Below are positions 25,287 through 34,698 of a DNA stretch of 64,000 bases, piece by piece. Source of the DNA: Hyphomicrobiaceae bacterium. Its GTDB lineage: Bacteria; Pseudomonadota; Alphaproteobacteria; Rhizobiales; Xanthobacteraceae. The stretch lies in NCBI GenBank assembly GCA_021324465.1, contig JAJPJB010000053.1, positions 1 to 64,000 on the forward strand. The letters are read 5' to 3'. How positions within the stretch are numbered: position 1 is the stretch's first letter; the number at the start of each line of letters is the position of its first letter. The notes beneath the pieces are model-generated. The model was not told where the DNA came from, ran no database searches, and saw only the letters and a program-made list of their open reading frames with translations. The position numbers and the translations under genes are program-made.

Positions 25287-26528
25287 ATGAAGGTGTCCTT
25301 TCTCATTCCTTCGAAAAATCGGCTCAGCCTGCTACGGCAGGCCGTCTCATCCATCATCGATCAGGACGAAAAAGAAATTGAGATAATTGTTGTTGATAAC
25401 GCTTCGGTAGAGAACTACCAGAGCTATGTTCGCGAACTCAACGACTCAAGGCTGGTGTATTGCCGGCAGCTGCGCCCTGTTTCGGTAACGGAAAACTGGC
25501 AGCAGGCGCTATCAATGGCAACCGGCGATTATATCCTTATGCTGGGTGACGACGACGCGCTGGCGCCCGGTTTTTTTTCGGCTGTGAGGCAGTTTCTTAC
25601 GAAGGATGGACCGGACGTTATCTATCTCGCCGCGTACCATTACTGCTATCCGAACGTTATTCCGGAAAGGCCAGCCGGCTATTTCGCCTCAGTTCGCAAT
25701 TCCGAATTTCTGCGCGACAGGCGAGATCCATTTGAGCTGGACGCAACTCATGCGCGCGAGCTCGCTCAATCGGTGCTTGATTTCCGCCATCGCTTTGGCT
25801 TGAACGCCCAGCATTTTTTGCTCAAGGCGTCATTTGTTAGGCTCTTCTCCGGCATCGGCGGCATTTATCAAAGTCCCTATCCCGACACGTTTGCGGCTGT
25901 TCTGGCGTTCGCACGCGCAGAATCCATCGTCGTTGTACCGAAGGAGCTTGTAATCATCGGCATATCGCCGAAATCTTTTGGCGCATATTATTTCTCTGGG
26001 CGTGGCGACCAAGGATTTCGCTTTCTCGACAATGAGCAGGTTGCCGCAGAAATTCGGGCGGCCTTAAAGAGCGTTATTCTTCCCGGCGATGGCAACAACA
26101 CCAATTGGCTGATCGCAGCGGAGACGGTGAGACGCACATGCCCTTATGATCTGGGCGAGGTGAATTATGCGAGGTACCGGGCGTTGCAGATTAATGCTGT
26201 ATTACGCGACGCTTATCTGCACGATCACCGAAGCTTGCTTGACGACCTTCACCGAAAGGTCTCTGGATCGGAGGCGCTTCTGGTCCAAACATTGGAATCA
26301 GCCTTGACCGCCGTCATGAAAAGCCAGCCTCGACTATTGCCGAAGCTCTTCGACGGCATGACGGCGCAACTCGGACAATACGAGCCCGCACTCGTGTCCG
26401 AGTTTGACATCGGCAAGCATGCCAACATTATCGACGCCTATAGGTGGTTGAGCAAAAAGCCGAATGTGGCATTTCCGGGTTCACCCTTCCGCCGGCTGCT
26501 TTCGCGGCATTTCAACCGCAACGGCTGA
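25287..26528 (+). CDS. Glycosyltransferase family 2 protein
   Basis: The 413-aa protein begins MKVSFLIPSKNRLSLLRQAV, the GT-A start. It has IIVVDNAS, a mid-domain DYILMLGDDDALAPGFF (DxD) and later LKASFVRLFSGIGGIYQ. The C-terminal ~200 residues do not match a standard GT2 tail. The codon use (ATA, ATT, GTT) is less G+C-biased than in neighbouring genes. Likely builds a cell-surface polysaccharide. Start 61 bp after the previous gene. Confidence 0.88.
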   Translation: MKVSFLIPSKNRLSLLRQAVSSIIDQDEKEIEIIVVDNASVENYQSYVRELNDSRLVYCRQLRPVSVTENWQQALSMATGDYILMLGDDDALAPGFFSAVRQFLTKDGPDVIYLAAYHYCYPNVIPERPAGYFASVRNSEFLRDRRDPFELDATHARELAQSVLDFRHRFGLNAQHFLLKASFVRLFSGIGGIYQSPYPDTFAAVLAFARAESIVVVPKELVIIGISPKSFGAYYFSGRGDQGFRFLDNEQVAAEIRAALKSVILPGDGNNTNWLIAAETVRRTCPYDLGEVNYARYRALQINAVLRDAYLHDHRSLLDDLHRKVSGSEALLVQTLESALTAVMKSQPRLLPKLFDGMTAQLGQYEPALVSEFDIGKHANIIDAYRWLSKKPNVAFPGSPFRRLLSRHFNRNG

Positions 26529-26557
26529 CTGGCGGCAATTGAGTGGCCGGTCCGCAG

Positions 26558-27397
26558 TCAAGCCGCCAGTCGGCGCAGAAAGCCCCTCGGATTGTGAGTT
26601 AAAAAGAACCGCTCCTGATTACGATCGGCATAAAAACCAGGATTTTCGGCCAGGAAGATCTCGACTGCCTCCCACGGGCCGGGGCCGAACTCGGCGTGCA
26701 CCGGGTGCCCATTGATATTAGTATCCTCAACAATCAGATGGCCGCCGCGAGGAATGAAGCGGCTGTATGTTCGCAGCTCATCAAGCACGTGGTCACGTTG
26801 ATGATCGCTGTCAAGAATGACCATCACGTTCTCGCGCGTGCCGACAACGGCTCTAACTTGATCGACAATCGTCGGCTCCGTGCTTGATCCATGCAGATAA
26901 GTGATTCTCGGGTGGCAGGGAACACTTTGGCGATAGGTTTCGTCGACATCGATAGTAATGATCTGCCCATGCCCAAGCAGATCGCAGATCGTCGCCAGGA
27001 ATAGCGCGCTTCCACCTCGATACGTTCCGGTCTCTATGATCACGTCGGGTTGGGTTTCGCTGATGATTTGCTGGTAATTCCAGAGGTCCGTCGGCCATTT
27101 GAACATGCCGTATCCAAGCCAAGAGACGAAGTAGGAGCGACTTCCGTTCGGACCGACTGCATCGTACGTGAGCTTATGGAAGGAGTCGACGAGTGTCTGC
27201 TCGTTGGCAGAAAGAGAAGGAGGTACAAAGACGAGAGAGGAGGGACCGATGTTTTGGCGCGACCACAGAGACGGACGGGCGGTGGCGCTATTGGCGTATT
27301 GGAATCGGAGCGGTGCGGGGCGAGTCGGCAATCTGTTTGTCCGGCGACCGAAGCGCGAAATCAAAAGCCGCATCCTTTCACGCAACGTGTGGATCAT
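26558..27397 (-). CDS. CmcI-like class I methyltransferase/cephalosporin-hydroxylase family protein
   Basis: The 279-aa protein has an approximately 60-residue basic N-terminal segment. It is followed by WNYQQIISETQPDVIIETGTYRGGSALFLATICDL, the SAM-binding glycine loop seen in shorter blocks as IIETGTYRGGSALF, then IDVDETYRQSV and VMVILDSDHQRDHVLDEL with the family's acidic metal site. CmcI-type proteins methylate or modify hydroxyl groups, here plausibly on a glycan. It converges on the GT2 gene. Confidence 0.85.
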   Translation of the reverse strand: MIHTLRERMRLLISRFGRRTNRLPTRPAPLRFQYANSATARPSLWSRQNIGPSSLVFVPPSLSANEQTLVDSFHKLTYDAVGPNGSRSYFVSWLGYGMFKWPTDLWNYQQIISETQPDVIIETGTYRGGSALFLATICDLLGHGQIITIDVDETYRQSVPCHPRITYLHGSSTEPTIVDQVRAVVGTRENVMVILDSDHQRDHVLDELRTYSRFIPRGGHLIVEDTNINGHPVHAEFGPGPWEAVEIFLAENPGFYADRNQERFFLTHNPRGFLRRLAA

Positions 27398-27561
27398 TTT
27401 GCTTCCTCCCCACGCTTAGTAAAGATTGGTCTCGCACAGAAACGCAGAACGCTCCGTGGTGGTCGCAGCGCGTTGGCCAGTCCGAATAACGGCGTAAACT
27501 GATCAGGTGCGGTTTGCTTGGCGACTGCGCGTCGCAGCCGAGGAAACTCGCCGCGCCGTGA

Positions 27562-28482
27562 TCAAATCTTGTTCGCCCATGCCGCGACCAACAGCCCGAG
27601 ATTTCCCAAAGTGGTTTGCCTGTAAATGCCGCTCTTGAAGAAGCCGATTTGCCGGCCGATCAGGCTTCGCTTGCGCATGTCGCAAAACAGGTCGAATATG
27701 TTGCGATTTTCCTCGGTCATGCGGTCGCGCAGCGGCTTGAGCGCCGCAACGTTGAGGTCGATCCAGCCGCGAAAACGACCGCGCGCGACCATGTGCACAC
27801 GTCGTGCATAATTGAGCAGGCCTACGTTCGATCCCACCATGTTCTGCGAATGGACGCGATAGCGAACCAGCGGCGTCGGCTCGTAACGGACCTCGCCGCC
27901 CACAGCCGTCGTGACCAAATAGGTCCACCAGTCGTGCCCCGGAAGGCTGAGCTTGGTGGGGTTTGCCATGAGATGCTCGCGCGCCGCGGCGTTGAACACC
28001 ATCGTGTTGCCGCCGGCGATATTTTGAACGAGCGCATTGCGGAAACTGGGCTCGCGTCGAAACAGCGGCGATAGGCCGTAAGCGCGTCCATTCGCGTCGA
28101 TTAAGCGTGTCCGTGAGCCGAACACCGCCGGGATGTGGCTTGGAACGCTTTCGAGCCAAGCGACGGCGCGCGTCAGTTTCTCGGGCTCCCAAATGTCGTC
28201 CTGGTCCGAATAGGCGAAGTAATCGGCGCGTATTGAGCCGTCGCAGGCGAGGCCGAGAAAATTGGCAAAGTGACCCTGGCGCGGGCCACAGCGGATCTGC
28301 ATCCGGTCTGATCCGAGCATCCTTCGCTGCTGCGACAGGATGGCCACGGTCTCGTCCGCCGAACCATCATCGGATGCGAACAGGCGCCAATCGCGCCAAG
28401 TCTGATCGCCGAACGAAGACAGTTGAGGTCCGAGGAATCTTGCGCCGTTGAATGTGCACAACAGGATGGCGACTTGGGGCAT
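27562..28482 (-). CDS. Glycosyltransferase family 2 (rhamnosyltransferase-like)
   Basis: The 306-aa protein starts MPQVAILLCTFNGARFLGPQ and has LFASDDGSADETV, FAYSDQDDIWEPEKL (the metal-binding DQDD) and GHDWWTYLVTTAVGG. The SDQDDIW block is typical of rhamnosyl- and related bacterial GT2 enzymes. No transmembrane segment is evident. It is separated by about 160 bp from the CmcI-like gene on the same strand. Confidence 0.9.
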   Translation of the reverse strand: MPQVAILLCTFNGARFLGPQLSSFGDQTWRDWRLFASDDGSADETVAILSQQRRMLGSDRMQIRCGPRQGHFANFLGLACDGSIRADYFAYSDQDDIWEPEKLTRAVAWLESVPSHIPAVFGSRTRLIDANGRAYGLSPLFRREPSFRNALVQNIAGGNTMVFNAAAREHLMANPTKLSLPGHDWWTYLVTTAVGGEVRYEPTPLVRYRVHSQNMVGSNVGLLNYARRVHMVARGRFRGWIDLNVAALKPLRDRMTEENRNIFDLFCDMRKRSLIGRQIGFFKSGIYRQTTLGNLGLLVAAWANKI

Positions 28483-28854
28483 GGCGCATCGACATACTGA
28501 CTGGAACGAATCGGCGAATTGTACCCAGTGTATTCAATCGAATGTATACTGCAGATTGTATCCGACAGAGCGCTCAACGGAGCCAGATCCACAGGCAAAT
28601 CACAAGCACGCTTTGGTTGGCCGGCGCAGCAGCCAATTTGCGCGTCTAGCTTGCTGCCGATTGTGAGCGAATTCCAGGCGATTCGTCCACTTTTGGGAGA
28701 GCGGAAAGATGTCTCGCGCGCCGCAGCCACGCCCGCTCATGGCGCGACGAGCCGCATGGGCTTTGGAACGATGCGGTCACGCGATCGAATTGCGGGCGAT
28801 TCTCGCACGCCATAGACTGTAAGGTCAGCCGCAAACGGTGCGGAGGAAATCGCC
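28483..28854. other. Intergenic divergent region, A+T-rich centre
   Basis: No supported gene. Around 28510-28565 the sequence is clearly more A+T-rich (e.g. GTGTATTCAATCGAATGTAT), and may hold promoters for the GT2 gene and for the paaK-like gene on the other side. Confidence 0.45.
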
Positions 28855-30180
28855 ATGGCCGCACAAATGGCCGAAGAGGGCCTGCACGCGCGGGCGCTCG
28901 ATCGGTGCGAGACGATCGAGCAGGCCAACGTCGAGGCGCTGCGCGCATTGCAGCTTGCGCGCCTCGAAGAGACGCTGTCGCGTGCCGCGCAGGTGCCGCA
29001 TTATCAAAGGAAGTTCGCCGCCGCAGGGATCAGGCCCGGCGACGTCAAAAGTCTCGACGACCTGCCTAGGCTGCCGTTCACCACAAAGGATGATCTGCGC
29101 CAAAACTATCCCTTTGGCATGTTCGCAGTGCCGCTCAATGAGGTGGTGCGTATTCATGCCTCCAGCGGCACGACCGGCAAGCCGACCGTGGTCGGCTATA
29201 CGCGGCGCGATATCGAGACCTGGTCGATGCTGATGGCGCGCTCGATCCGCGCCGCCGGCGGCAAGCCCGGCGACAAGATGCATATCGCCTATGGCTATGG
29301 GCTGTTCACCGGCGGGCTCGGCTTCCACTATGGCGCGGAATATCTGGGCTGCACGGTCGTTCCAGTCAGCGGCGGCTTCACCGAACGGCAAGTGCAGCTC
29401 ATTTGCGACTTCGAGCCTGACATCATCGCCGTAACACCGTCTTATCTCCTGGCGATCGCCGACGAATTCGACCGCCAGGGCATCGATGCCCGCAAGTCAT
29501 CGCTGCGCATCGCACTGCTGGGCGCAGAGCCTTGGACCGAATCGATGCGGGCCGAGATCGAGCGCCGCTTTGCGCTTGATGCGGTCAATGTCTACGGCCT
29601 CTCCGAAGTGATCGGCCCCGGCGTCGCCCAGGAATATGTCGCTACCAAGGACGGCCTGACCATCTGGGAGGATCATTTTCTTCCCGAGATCATCGATCCA
29701 AAGACCGGCGCGGTGTTGCCGGACGGCGAGGAGGGCGAGCTCGTCCTGACCTCGCTGACCAAGGAGGCCATGCCGGTCATCCGTTATCGCACGCGCGATC
29801 TCACGCGGCTGCTGCCTGGACACGGCCGCGCCATGCGTCGCATCGAGCGGATCAAAGGCCGCAGCGACGACATGTTGATCATCCGCGGCGTGAACGTCTT
29901 CCCGACCCAGATCGAGGCAGCGCTTGCCGCGGAGCCGTTGTTTGCGCCGCACTACATCCTCGAAGTGTCGCGGCCTGAACGGCTCGATGAGCTCGAAGTG
30001 ATCGTCGAGACCCGTGACGTCCTGCCGCCGGATGCCGTCATGGTGCTGGCGCAGCGCGGCGCCCATCTCATCAAGGCGCATGTGGGCGTGAGCGCCATGG
30101 TGCGCGCCGTGCCGCCGGGTACGATCGAACGCTCGCAAGGCAAAGCCAAACGCTTCATTGACAAGCGGCCGCGCAGCTAG
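28855..30180 (+). CDS. paaK: Phenylacetate-CoA ligase family protein
   Basis: The 441-aa enzyme shows the PaaK adenylation motifs HASSGTTGKPTVVGYT (P-loop), FHYGAEYLGCTVVPVSGG, YGLSEVIGPGVAQEY and IRYRTRDLTRLLPG, and ends KAKRFIDKRPRS, which contains the C-terminal catalytic Lys region. PaaK forms phenylacetyl-CoA from phenylacetate, ATP and CoA. None of the paaABCDE epoxidase genes are nearby. The following gene is a DpgC-type dioxygenase, so a hydroxylated arylacetate is a possible substrate. Symbol is by family only. Confidence 0.93.
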   Translation: MAAQMAEEGLHARALDRCETIEQANVEALRALQLARLEETLSRAAQVPHYQRKFAAAGIRPGDVKSLDDLPRLPFTTKDDLRQNYPFGMFAVPLNEVVRIHASSGTTGKPTVVGYTRRDIETWSMLMARSIRAAGGKPGDKMHIAYGYGLFTGGLGFHYGAEYLGCTVVPVSGGFTERQVQLICDFEPDIIAVTPSYLLAIADEFDRQGIDARKSSLRIALLGAEPWTESMRAEIERRFALDAVNVYGLSEVIGPGVAQEYVATKDGLTIWEDHFLPEIIDPKTGAVLPDGEEGELVLTSLTKEAMPVIRYRTRDLTRLLPGHGRAMRRIERIKGRSDDMLIIRGVNVFPTQIEAALAAEPLFAPHYILEVSRPERLDELEVIVETRDVLPPDAVMVLAQRGAHLIKAHVGVSAMVRAVPPGTIERSQGKAKRFIDKRPRS

Positions 30181-30220
30181 GCGGGAGATTTGGTCAAAAG
30201 CAGTGACAGTGGGGTGATTG

Positions 30221-31627
30221 ATGACGGTGATCGAGACGGCGGCCAATACTGATGTTCTGGCGCGTGCCGGCTTGCCGGGCGAGACGATTGCCGCGTGGCG
30301 CGCATGCGAAGCCATCACCAGCGGGGATTATCGCCGCGACAGCGAGAATTTTTCCCGGCAATGGCGGCTTGGCGCCGAGATGCTGGCTCGCTTGCCACCA
30401 ACGCCTGAACGCTCGAGCGCGCAAGCGGCGGCGGCCGCGGAAATAACGCAGCGCGATCGCGCCGCGCGGCAAGAATTTCTCAGCGCCTATGGCGAAACCG
30501 TCTATCGGCGCCTGACCGACAATTTCGCCAAGTTCAAGCGGGTCGAGCATCTCGTTCGTGACGCTGCCGCTGCCGTGCCGGGCCTTGTCCCGACTGAGGC
30601 GCAGCTCGCGCGCGAAAACACGCTGCTGCAGCGCGACAAGCAGGGGTTTGAGATCGATCAGGGCCACTTTCTCTCACATGTGCTTGGGCATGAGCGCTGC
30701 GGCATGCATCTGTGTCATGCCATGCTGCTGCCGCGGCCGGAGGCATTCGAACAGGTTCGCCGGTTTGCCGAGCGCGGCAAGCTCGAATTCCAGGGCGCGA
30801 CGCTTGCGCGCCAAGGCAAAGCGGCGCTGGTGACCATGCGAAATCCGCGCTTCCTCAATGCGGAAGACGAGAGCACGGTCGACGGTCTCGAGACGGCGAT
30901 CGACGTTGCTACTCTCGACGCGGCGACCGATATCGCCGTGTTGCGCGGCGACACAGTCGAGCATACGAAATATCGTGGCCGCCGACTGTTCTCGGCCGGC
31001 ATCAATCTGACCCATCTCTATCACGGCAAGATTTCCTATGTCTGGTACATCAAGCGCAACATGGGGCTGGTCAACAAGCTGTTCCGCGGCGTGGCGCGTC
31101 CCGATGCGAACCCGGATGAGCTAGCCGGCGGCACAATCGAGAAACCCTGGATCGGTGTGATCGACGGTTTTGCCATCGGCGGCGGCTGTCAGCTTCTGTT
31201 GGCGCTCGACTATGTGCTGGCGGCGAGCGACGCCTATATGACTCTTCCGGCGCGCAAGGAGGGAATCATTCCCGGCGCCGCCAATCTACGTCTGCCGCGC
31301 TTTACCGGCGATCGCATTGCGCGCCAGGCGATCCTGTACGGCCGCCGGCTCGACTGCGACACCCCGGAAGGGCGGCTCATTTGCGATGAAATTGCAGCCC
31401 CCGCGTCGCTCGACGCTGCGCTGGATACGGTCATTGACGGCTTCACCAGCTCGGGCGTGGTCAGCGCCGCCGGCAACCGCCGCGCGCTGCGCGTCAGCGA
31501 GGAGCCGCTCGACCTGTTCCGCCGCTATATGGCGGTTTACGCCCGCGAACAGGCCTACTGCCACTTCAGTCCGGCCTTGATTGCCAATCTTGAACGGCAC
31601 TGGAATGCGCAGAACCGCGCGCCGTAA
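30221..31627 (+). CDS. DpgC-like (3,5-dihydroxyphenyl)acetyl-CoA 1,2-dioxygenase family protein
   Basis: The 468-aa protein has an N-terminal ~200-residue helical domain followed by a crotonase domain. RLFSAGINLTHLYHGKISYV and IDGFAIGGGCQLLLALDYV are the oxyanion-hole segments, and LPARKEGIIPGAANLRLPR follows. The long N-terminus and the AGINLTHLYHG block separate DpgC from ordinary enoyl-CoA hydratases. DpgC is a cofactor- and metal-free dioxygenase known from actinobacterial dihydroxyphenylglycine synthesis. It starts 40 bp after the paaK-like gene. An ordinary hydratase role cannot be excluded. Confidence 0.85.
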   Translation: MTVIETAANTDVLARAGLPGETIAAWRACEAITSGDYRRDSENFSRQWRLGAEMLARLPPTPERSSAQAAAAAEITQRDRAARQEFLSAYGETVYRRLTDNFAKFKRVEHLVRDAAAAVPGLVPTEAQLARENTLLQRDKQGFEIDQGHFLSHVLGHERCGMHLCHAMLLPRPEAFEQVRRFAERGKLEFQGATLARQGKAALVTMRNPRFLNAEDESTVDGLETAIDVATLDAATDIAVLRGDTVEHTKYRGRRLFSAGINLTHLYHGKISYVWYIKRNMGLVNKLFRGVARPDANPDELAGGTIEKPWIGVIDGFAIGGGCQLLLALDYVLAASDAYMTLPARKEGIIPGAANLRLPRFTGDRIARQAILYGRRLDCDTPEGRLICDEIAAPASLDAALDTVIDGFTSSGVVSAAGNRRALRVSEEPLDLFRRYMAVYAREQAYCHFSPALIANLERHWNAQNRAP

Positions 31628-31639
31628 AATCGCTTTCCC

Positions 31640-32698
31640 CTAACGCGAGGCAAAATTCATCGCGTCGAAGCGATTTCTTTGCTGCTCGCTCAACTTGGCC
31701 TCGAAATTGGCCAGCGCCACCTGCATCGACAAGACGGCACGCCAAGCCGAGTCGAGACGGGCCTCGATCGCGCGTAACCGGTCGAGCGGGCTTGTTGGCA
31801 CGGAAGCAGGGCAGTGGGCCTCCAGGTCGTTTGCAGCATCGCTGAAGGCTTTCTTGACGTCGGCAAGCGCGCTCTGCTGCGCTTCTGTCGGCTGAACGGA
31901 TTGATTGATTTGGCGAATTGACCAGTCGATCGCCGCCTGCGATCCGCCGCAGGGCCGCGCCGCGGTACCGGTCATGCTAGCGGGCTCGGCCTCCTTCTGC
32001 GCCGACGGCTGGGACGGTAGCGCTGCAAAACGTGATTGCTGGTCGCCCGTCAGCGATTGCTCGAATTCCTGCAGCGGACCGCGAATAATATCGACTGCCA
32101 TCGCCAGCTCCTCGAGGCGCGACTCCATGAATTGCAGGCGCGCGGTCGGTTGCGGCGGAATGTCTATGGCGCAGGACTTGGCGAGATAGCCGGATGCCGC
32201 GCCAAGCGCGCCGCCAAGCTTTTGCAGAAGCGGCATTTGATCCTGTGTCGGCGAGACCTCCTCGCGCAGGCGCTCGACGACGGAGTTGGCATCAAGCGGC
32301 TGCTGGCACTGCCGCTGATCCCGCTGACCCGACGCCCGCGCAAAAGCCGTTGTGAATATATTCTGATAACCGAACGGCCACGGCGATGATTGCGGCCAGA
32401 AGATATTTTGGAAAATCACCGGAAGCGCCAGATTCGGGTAAAGCAGCGCCGGCGACACAGCGCCTGGCGGTGCCGGTTCGACCGCCTGTGGTCGTGGCAC
32501 TTCCGGCCGCCCTTCCTCGGATCGCGCCACTTCATGCCGATTGGCATGCATATAGATCGCATGATGGTGGCGGTGATGGCCGAAAAACGGCAGACCGATA
32601 TGAAACGGTCCAAGGCGCAAACCGAGCGCCGCGGCCGGCGAGCAGGAAATTGCGGCTGCCAGTCCTCCGACTGCAATGAAAGCGCCGACCCTGCGCAT
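31640..32698 (-). CDS. Exported LTXXQ-motif protein (Spy/CpxP-like)
   Basis: The 352-aa protein has a signal peptide (RRVGAFIAVGGLAAAISC..., cut near AAA) and a short His-rich stretch (FGHHRHHH). A long helical body carries two LTXXQ-type repeats: LTGDQQSRFAALP and KLSEQQRNRFDAMNF. LTXXQ proteins include the periplasmic chaperone Spy. Conserved Cys residues (QCQQPL, SCAID, RPCGGS, HCPAS) may form disulfides. It converges on the DpgC-like gene with only 12 bp between them. Confidence 0.8.
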   Translation of the reverse strand: MRRVGAFIAVGGLAAAISCSPAAALGLRLGPFHIGLPFFGHHRHHHAIYMHANRHEVARSEEGRPEVPRPQAVEPAPPGAVSPALLYPNLALPVIFQNIFWPQSSPWPFGYQNIFTTAFARASGQRDQRQCQQPLDANSVVERLREEVSPTQDQMPLLQKLGGALGAASGYLAKSCAIDIPPQPTARLQFMESRLEELAMAVDIIRGPLQEFEQSLTGDQQSRFAALPSQPSAQKEAEPASMTGTAARPCGGSQAAIDWSIRQINQSVQPTEAQQSALADVKKAFSDAANDLEAHCPASVPTSPLDRLRAIEARLDSAWRAVLSMQVALANFEAKLSEQQRNRFDAMNFASR

Positions 32699-32792
32699 GA
32701 TCGAGCACCGATAGTTTTTTCGGGTTCGGACAACCCTTCGGAATGGTATTCCAGGACGCTTCAAAGAACAACTTAGGTAACCGAACCACTCG

Positions 32793-34100
32793 CTAACGCG
32801 CCTGCGGGCCCGCCGGTTCCACCGGCCTGCTTGCCACGAGCGGCTCGCCTTGCGGCTTATTGCCAAGGCGCAGGAGTGGCACCAGGACGAAAGCGAATGC
32901 TGTGAACGCCGCCGATATCACGACAAGTGGCGGCAGGCTCCTGTGCAGGACATTGGCATACAGATAGGAGCCGAGATTGTCGCCGACTGTATTGGCGAAG
33001 TTGATGATCGACATCAGCACCGCAAACGAAAATCCTTCGGCACGGGGCGGACAATAGTCGGCCGCGAGCGTGAGCGTCGCGACGGTCGCCAACATCGTGG
33101 AAAAGCCGGCGCAGAGATTGATGATGATCGCCGACGCTTCGCTGGCGAGCAGAAGATACGCCGCAGTCGTCAATGTACCGAGCGCAATGCTGATATTGAG
33201 AAGGGTGCGCATGGTCAGCCCCGCGAAAAACTTGCGATAGAGCAGGGCGCCGATGATCCAGCCGGCCGACGCGATCGACGACAATATGCCGATAAAGGCC
33301 TGCGAAAAATGCAGATCATCGGTCATGTGATAATAGAGCGGCGTGCTCAGGCCCGGGCTGAAATAATAGAGAAAGATAAAGCCGGCCGCGATCAGAAGCT
33401 CACGGCGCTTGAATGCCGTCATGAGGCCGTTGAGCGTGGCCTTCAGGCCTTGCACGTTGATCGGCGTCTTCTTCTCCTCGATCAGGAACAGCGTGCCGAA
33501 AATCACGCTGAACGGCGCCGCCGCGACGATGGCGGCGGCCGCATGCAACGCGCTCGCTGGCGCAAGATGCTGCACGAGCTCGCCGCCGAGAATGGCAGCT
33601 CCCATGGCGGCGATGTTGAACCACAGCCATTGCTGATTGACGAATGTGCCGCTCTCATGCAGCCGTTGGCCGTTTTCCACCAGAACCGCCCCGCATAGCG
33701 TGCTCGATATCGCCATGGCATAGGCGGTGAGCATCAGCGCGACCAAGAGAACGTTCGGTTCGGTCAGCCTGGTGATCCAGAAATAGCCGCCAATTCCGGC
33801 GATATTGGCCAGGATCAAATAGCTTTTGCGTCGATAGCCGAACAGCGGCACAAAATCGGAGAGCAGCCCATAAAGCGGCTTGATCACCCAGGGCAGGTTG
33901 AAAATGGTGACGAAGGCGGTGACCTGAACCGGCGTCCAGCCTTGCGTTTCCTTCAGATAATAACTGAGCGGCTGGGAAATGAGCCCGCCGATCTGCCCCA
34001 GTCCTTCGATGACATAGACAAGCGCAAAGAACACCAGCAGGCGGTTGATCGCTCGCTTCTCGTCGGCATTTGTGGGCGACGCGAGCGATTGCTTATTCAT
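32793..34100 (-). CDS. BT1/folate-biopterin-type MFS transporter
   Basis: The 435-aa protein has about 12 hydrophobic segments. FNLPWVIKPLYGLLSDFVPL and FGYRRKSYLILANIAGIGGY are the BT1-family signature, and ALTLAADYCPPRAEGFSF is also typical. BT1 transporters carry folates, biopterin or related anions, and bacterial members have mixed substrates. It is the last gene of the pentose-phosphate operon, 33 bp after gntK, which suggests a sugar- or sugar-acid-related role here. Substrate is an inference from position. Confidence 0.82.
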   Translation of the reverse strand: MNKQSLASPTNADEKRAINRLLVFFALVYVIEGLGQIGGLISQPLSYYLKETQGWTPVQVTAFVTIFNLPWVIKPLYGLLSDFVPLFGYRRKSYLILANIAGIGGYFWITRLTEPNVLLVALMLTAYAMAISSTLCGAVLVENGQRLHESGTFVNQQWLWFNIAAMGAAILGGELVQHLAPASALHAAAAIVAAAPFSVIFGTLFLIEEKKTPINVQGLKATLNGLMTAFKRRELLIAAGFIFLYYFSPGLSTPLYYHMTDDLHFSQAFIGILSSIASAGWIIGALLYRKFFAGLTMRTLLNISIALGTLTTAAYLLLASEASAIIINLCAGFSTMLATVATLTLAADYCPPRAEGFSFAVLMSIINFANTVGDNLGSYLYANVLHRSLPPLVVISAAFTAFAFVLVPLLRLGNKPQGEPLVASRPVEPAGPQAR

Positions 34101-34133
34101 CAGATTGTGGGCCCTCGCCGGCGCGCTTGACAG

Positions 34134-34697
34134 TCATGGCTTGGCATGATCGATCGCTGTCGCGACAGCTTGATCAAGATCGAGCGCTTTGACAATTGTC
34201 TCGACGATTTCGCGTGGATGCGGGACGATGGATACGGTGATCGCCCGTTCGTCCGGCGTAGGTTCTTCGAGCGTCTTGAACTGGCTGTCGAGCAGCGCCG
34301 GCGGCATAAAATGATCGGCCCGCGCCGCGATGCGTCGGGCGATCAAGCTGGCCTCGCCCTTGAGATAGACAAGCCGGACGTCGCGCCGCTCGCCGATGAG
34401 GATATCGCGATAGGCGCGCTTAAGCGCCGAGCAGGCGACGATGCCATGATTGTCCGAACGCCGCGTTGCGTCGATCCAGTCGGCGATCGCATGCAGCCAG
34501 GGCCAGCGATCCCCGTCGGTGAGGGGTTCGCCGTGATGCATCTTTTCGATGTTTGATATCGGGTGAAACCAGTCGCCGTCCTCATAGAGCCAATGCAGAC
34601 GATGCGCGAGCATGCCGGCGATCGTGCTTTTGCCGCTTCCGGAGACGCCCATCACCACGATGACCGCGATATTCTCTCTCGCTTCGGCAGCCTTCAT
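34134..34697 (-). CDS. gntK: Gluconokinase
   Basis: The 187-aa enzyme has a P-loop VVMGVSGSGKSTIAGML, YEDGDWFHPISNIEKMHHGE and ACSALKRAYRD, with YLKGEASLIARR and DSQFKTLEEP, the complete GntK set. It phosphorylates gluconate to 6-phosphogluconate, which enters either the Gnd reaction or the Entner-Doudoroff route. It starts one base after pgl stops, so it is translated with the pentose-phosphate genes. Confidence 0.95.
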   Translation of the reverse strand: MKAAEARENIAVIVVMGVSGSGKSTIAGMLAHRLHWLYEDGDWFHPISNIEKMHHGEPLTDGDRWPWLHAIADWIDATRRSDNHGIVACSALKRAYRDILIGERRDVRLVYLKGEASLIARRIAARADHFMPPALLDSQFKTLEEPTPDERAITVSIVPHPREIVETIVKALDLDQAVATAIDHAKP

Positions 34698-34698
34698 C

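Noticed and set aside
30221-31627. Reading the DpgC-like gene as an ordinary enoyl-CoA hydratase
   Set aside because: The crotonase core alone fits, but the ~200-residue N-terminal domain and the AGINLTHLYHG segment fit DpgC better. The alternative is kept in mind in the evidence.
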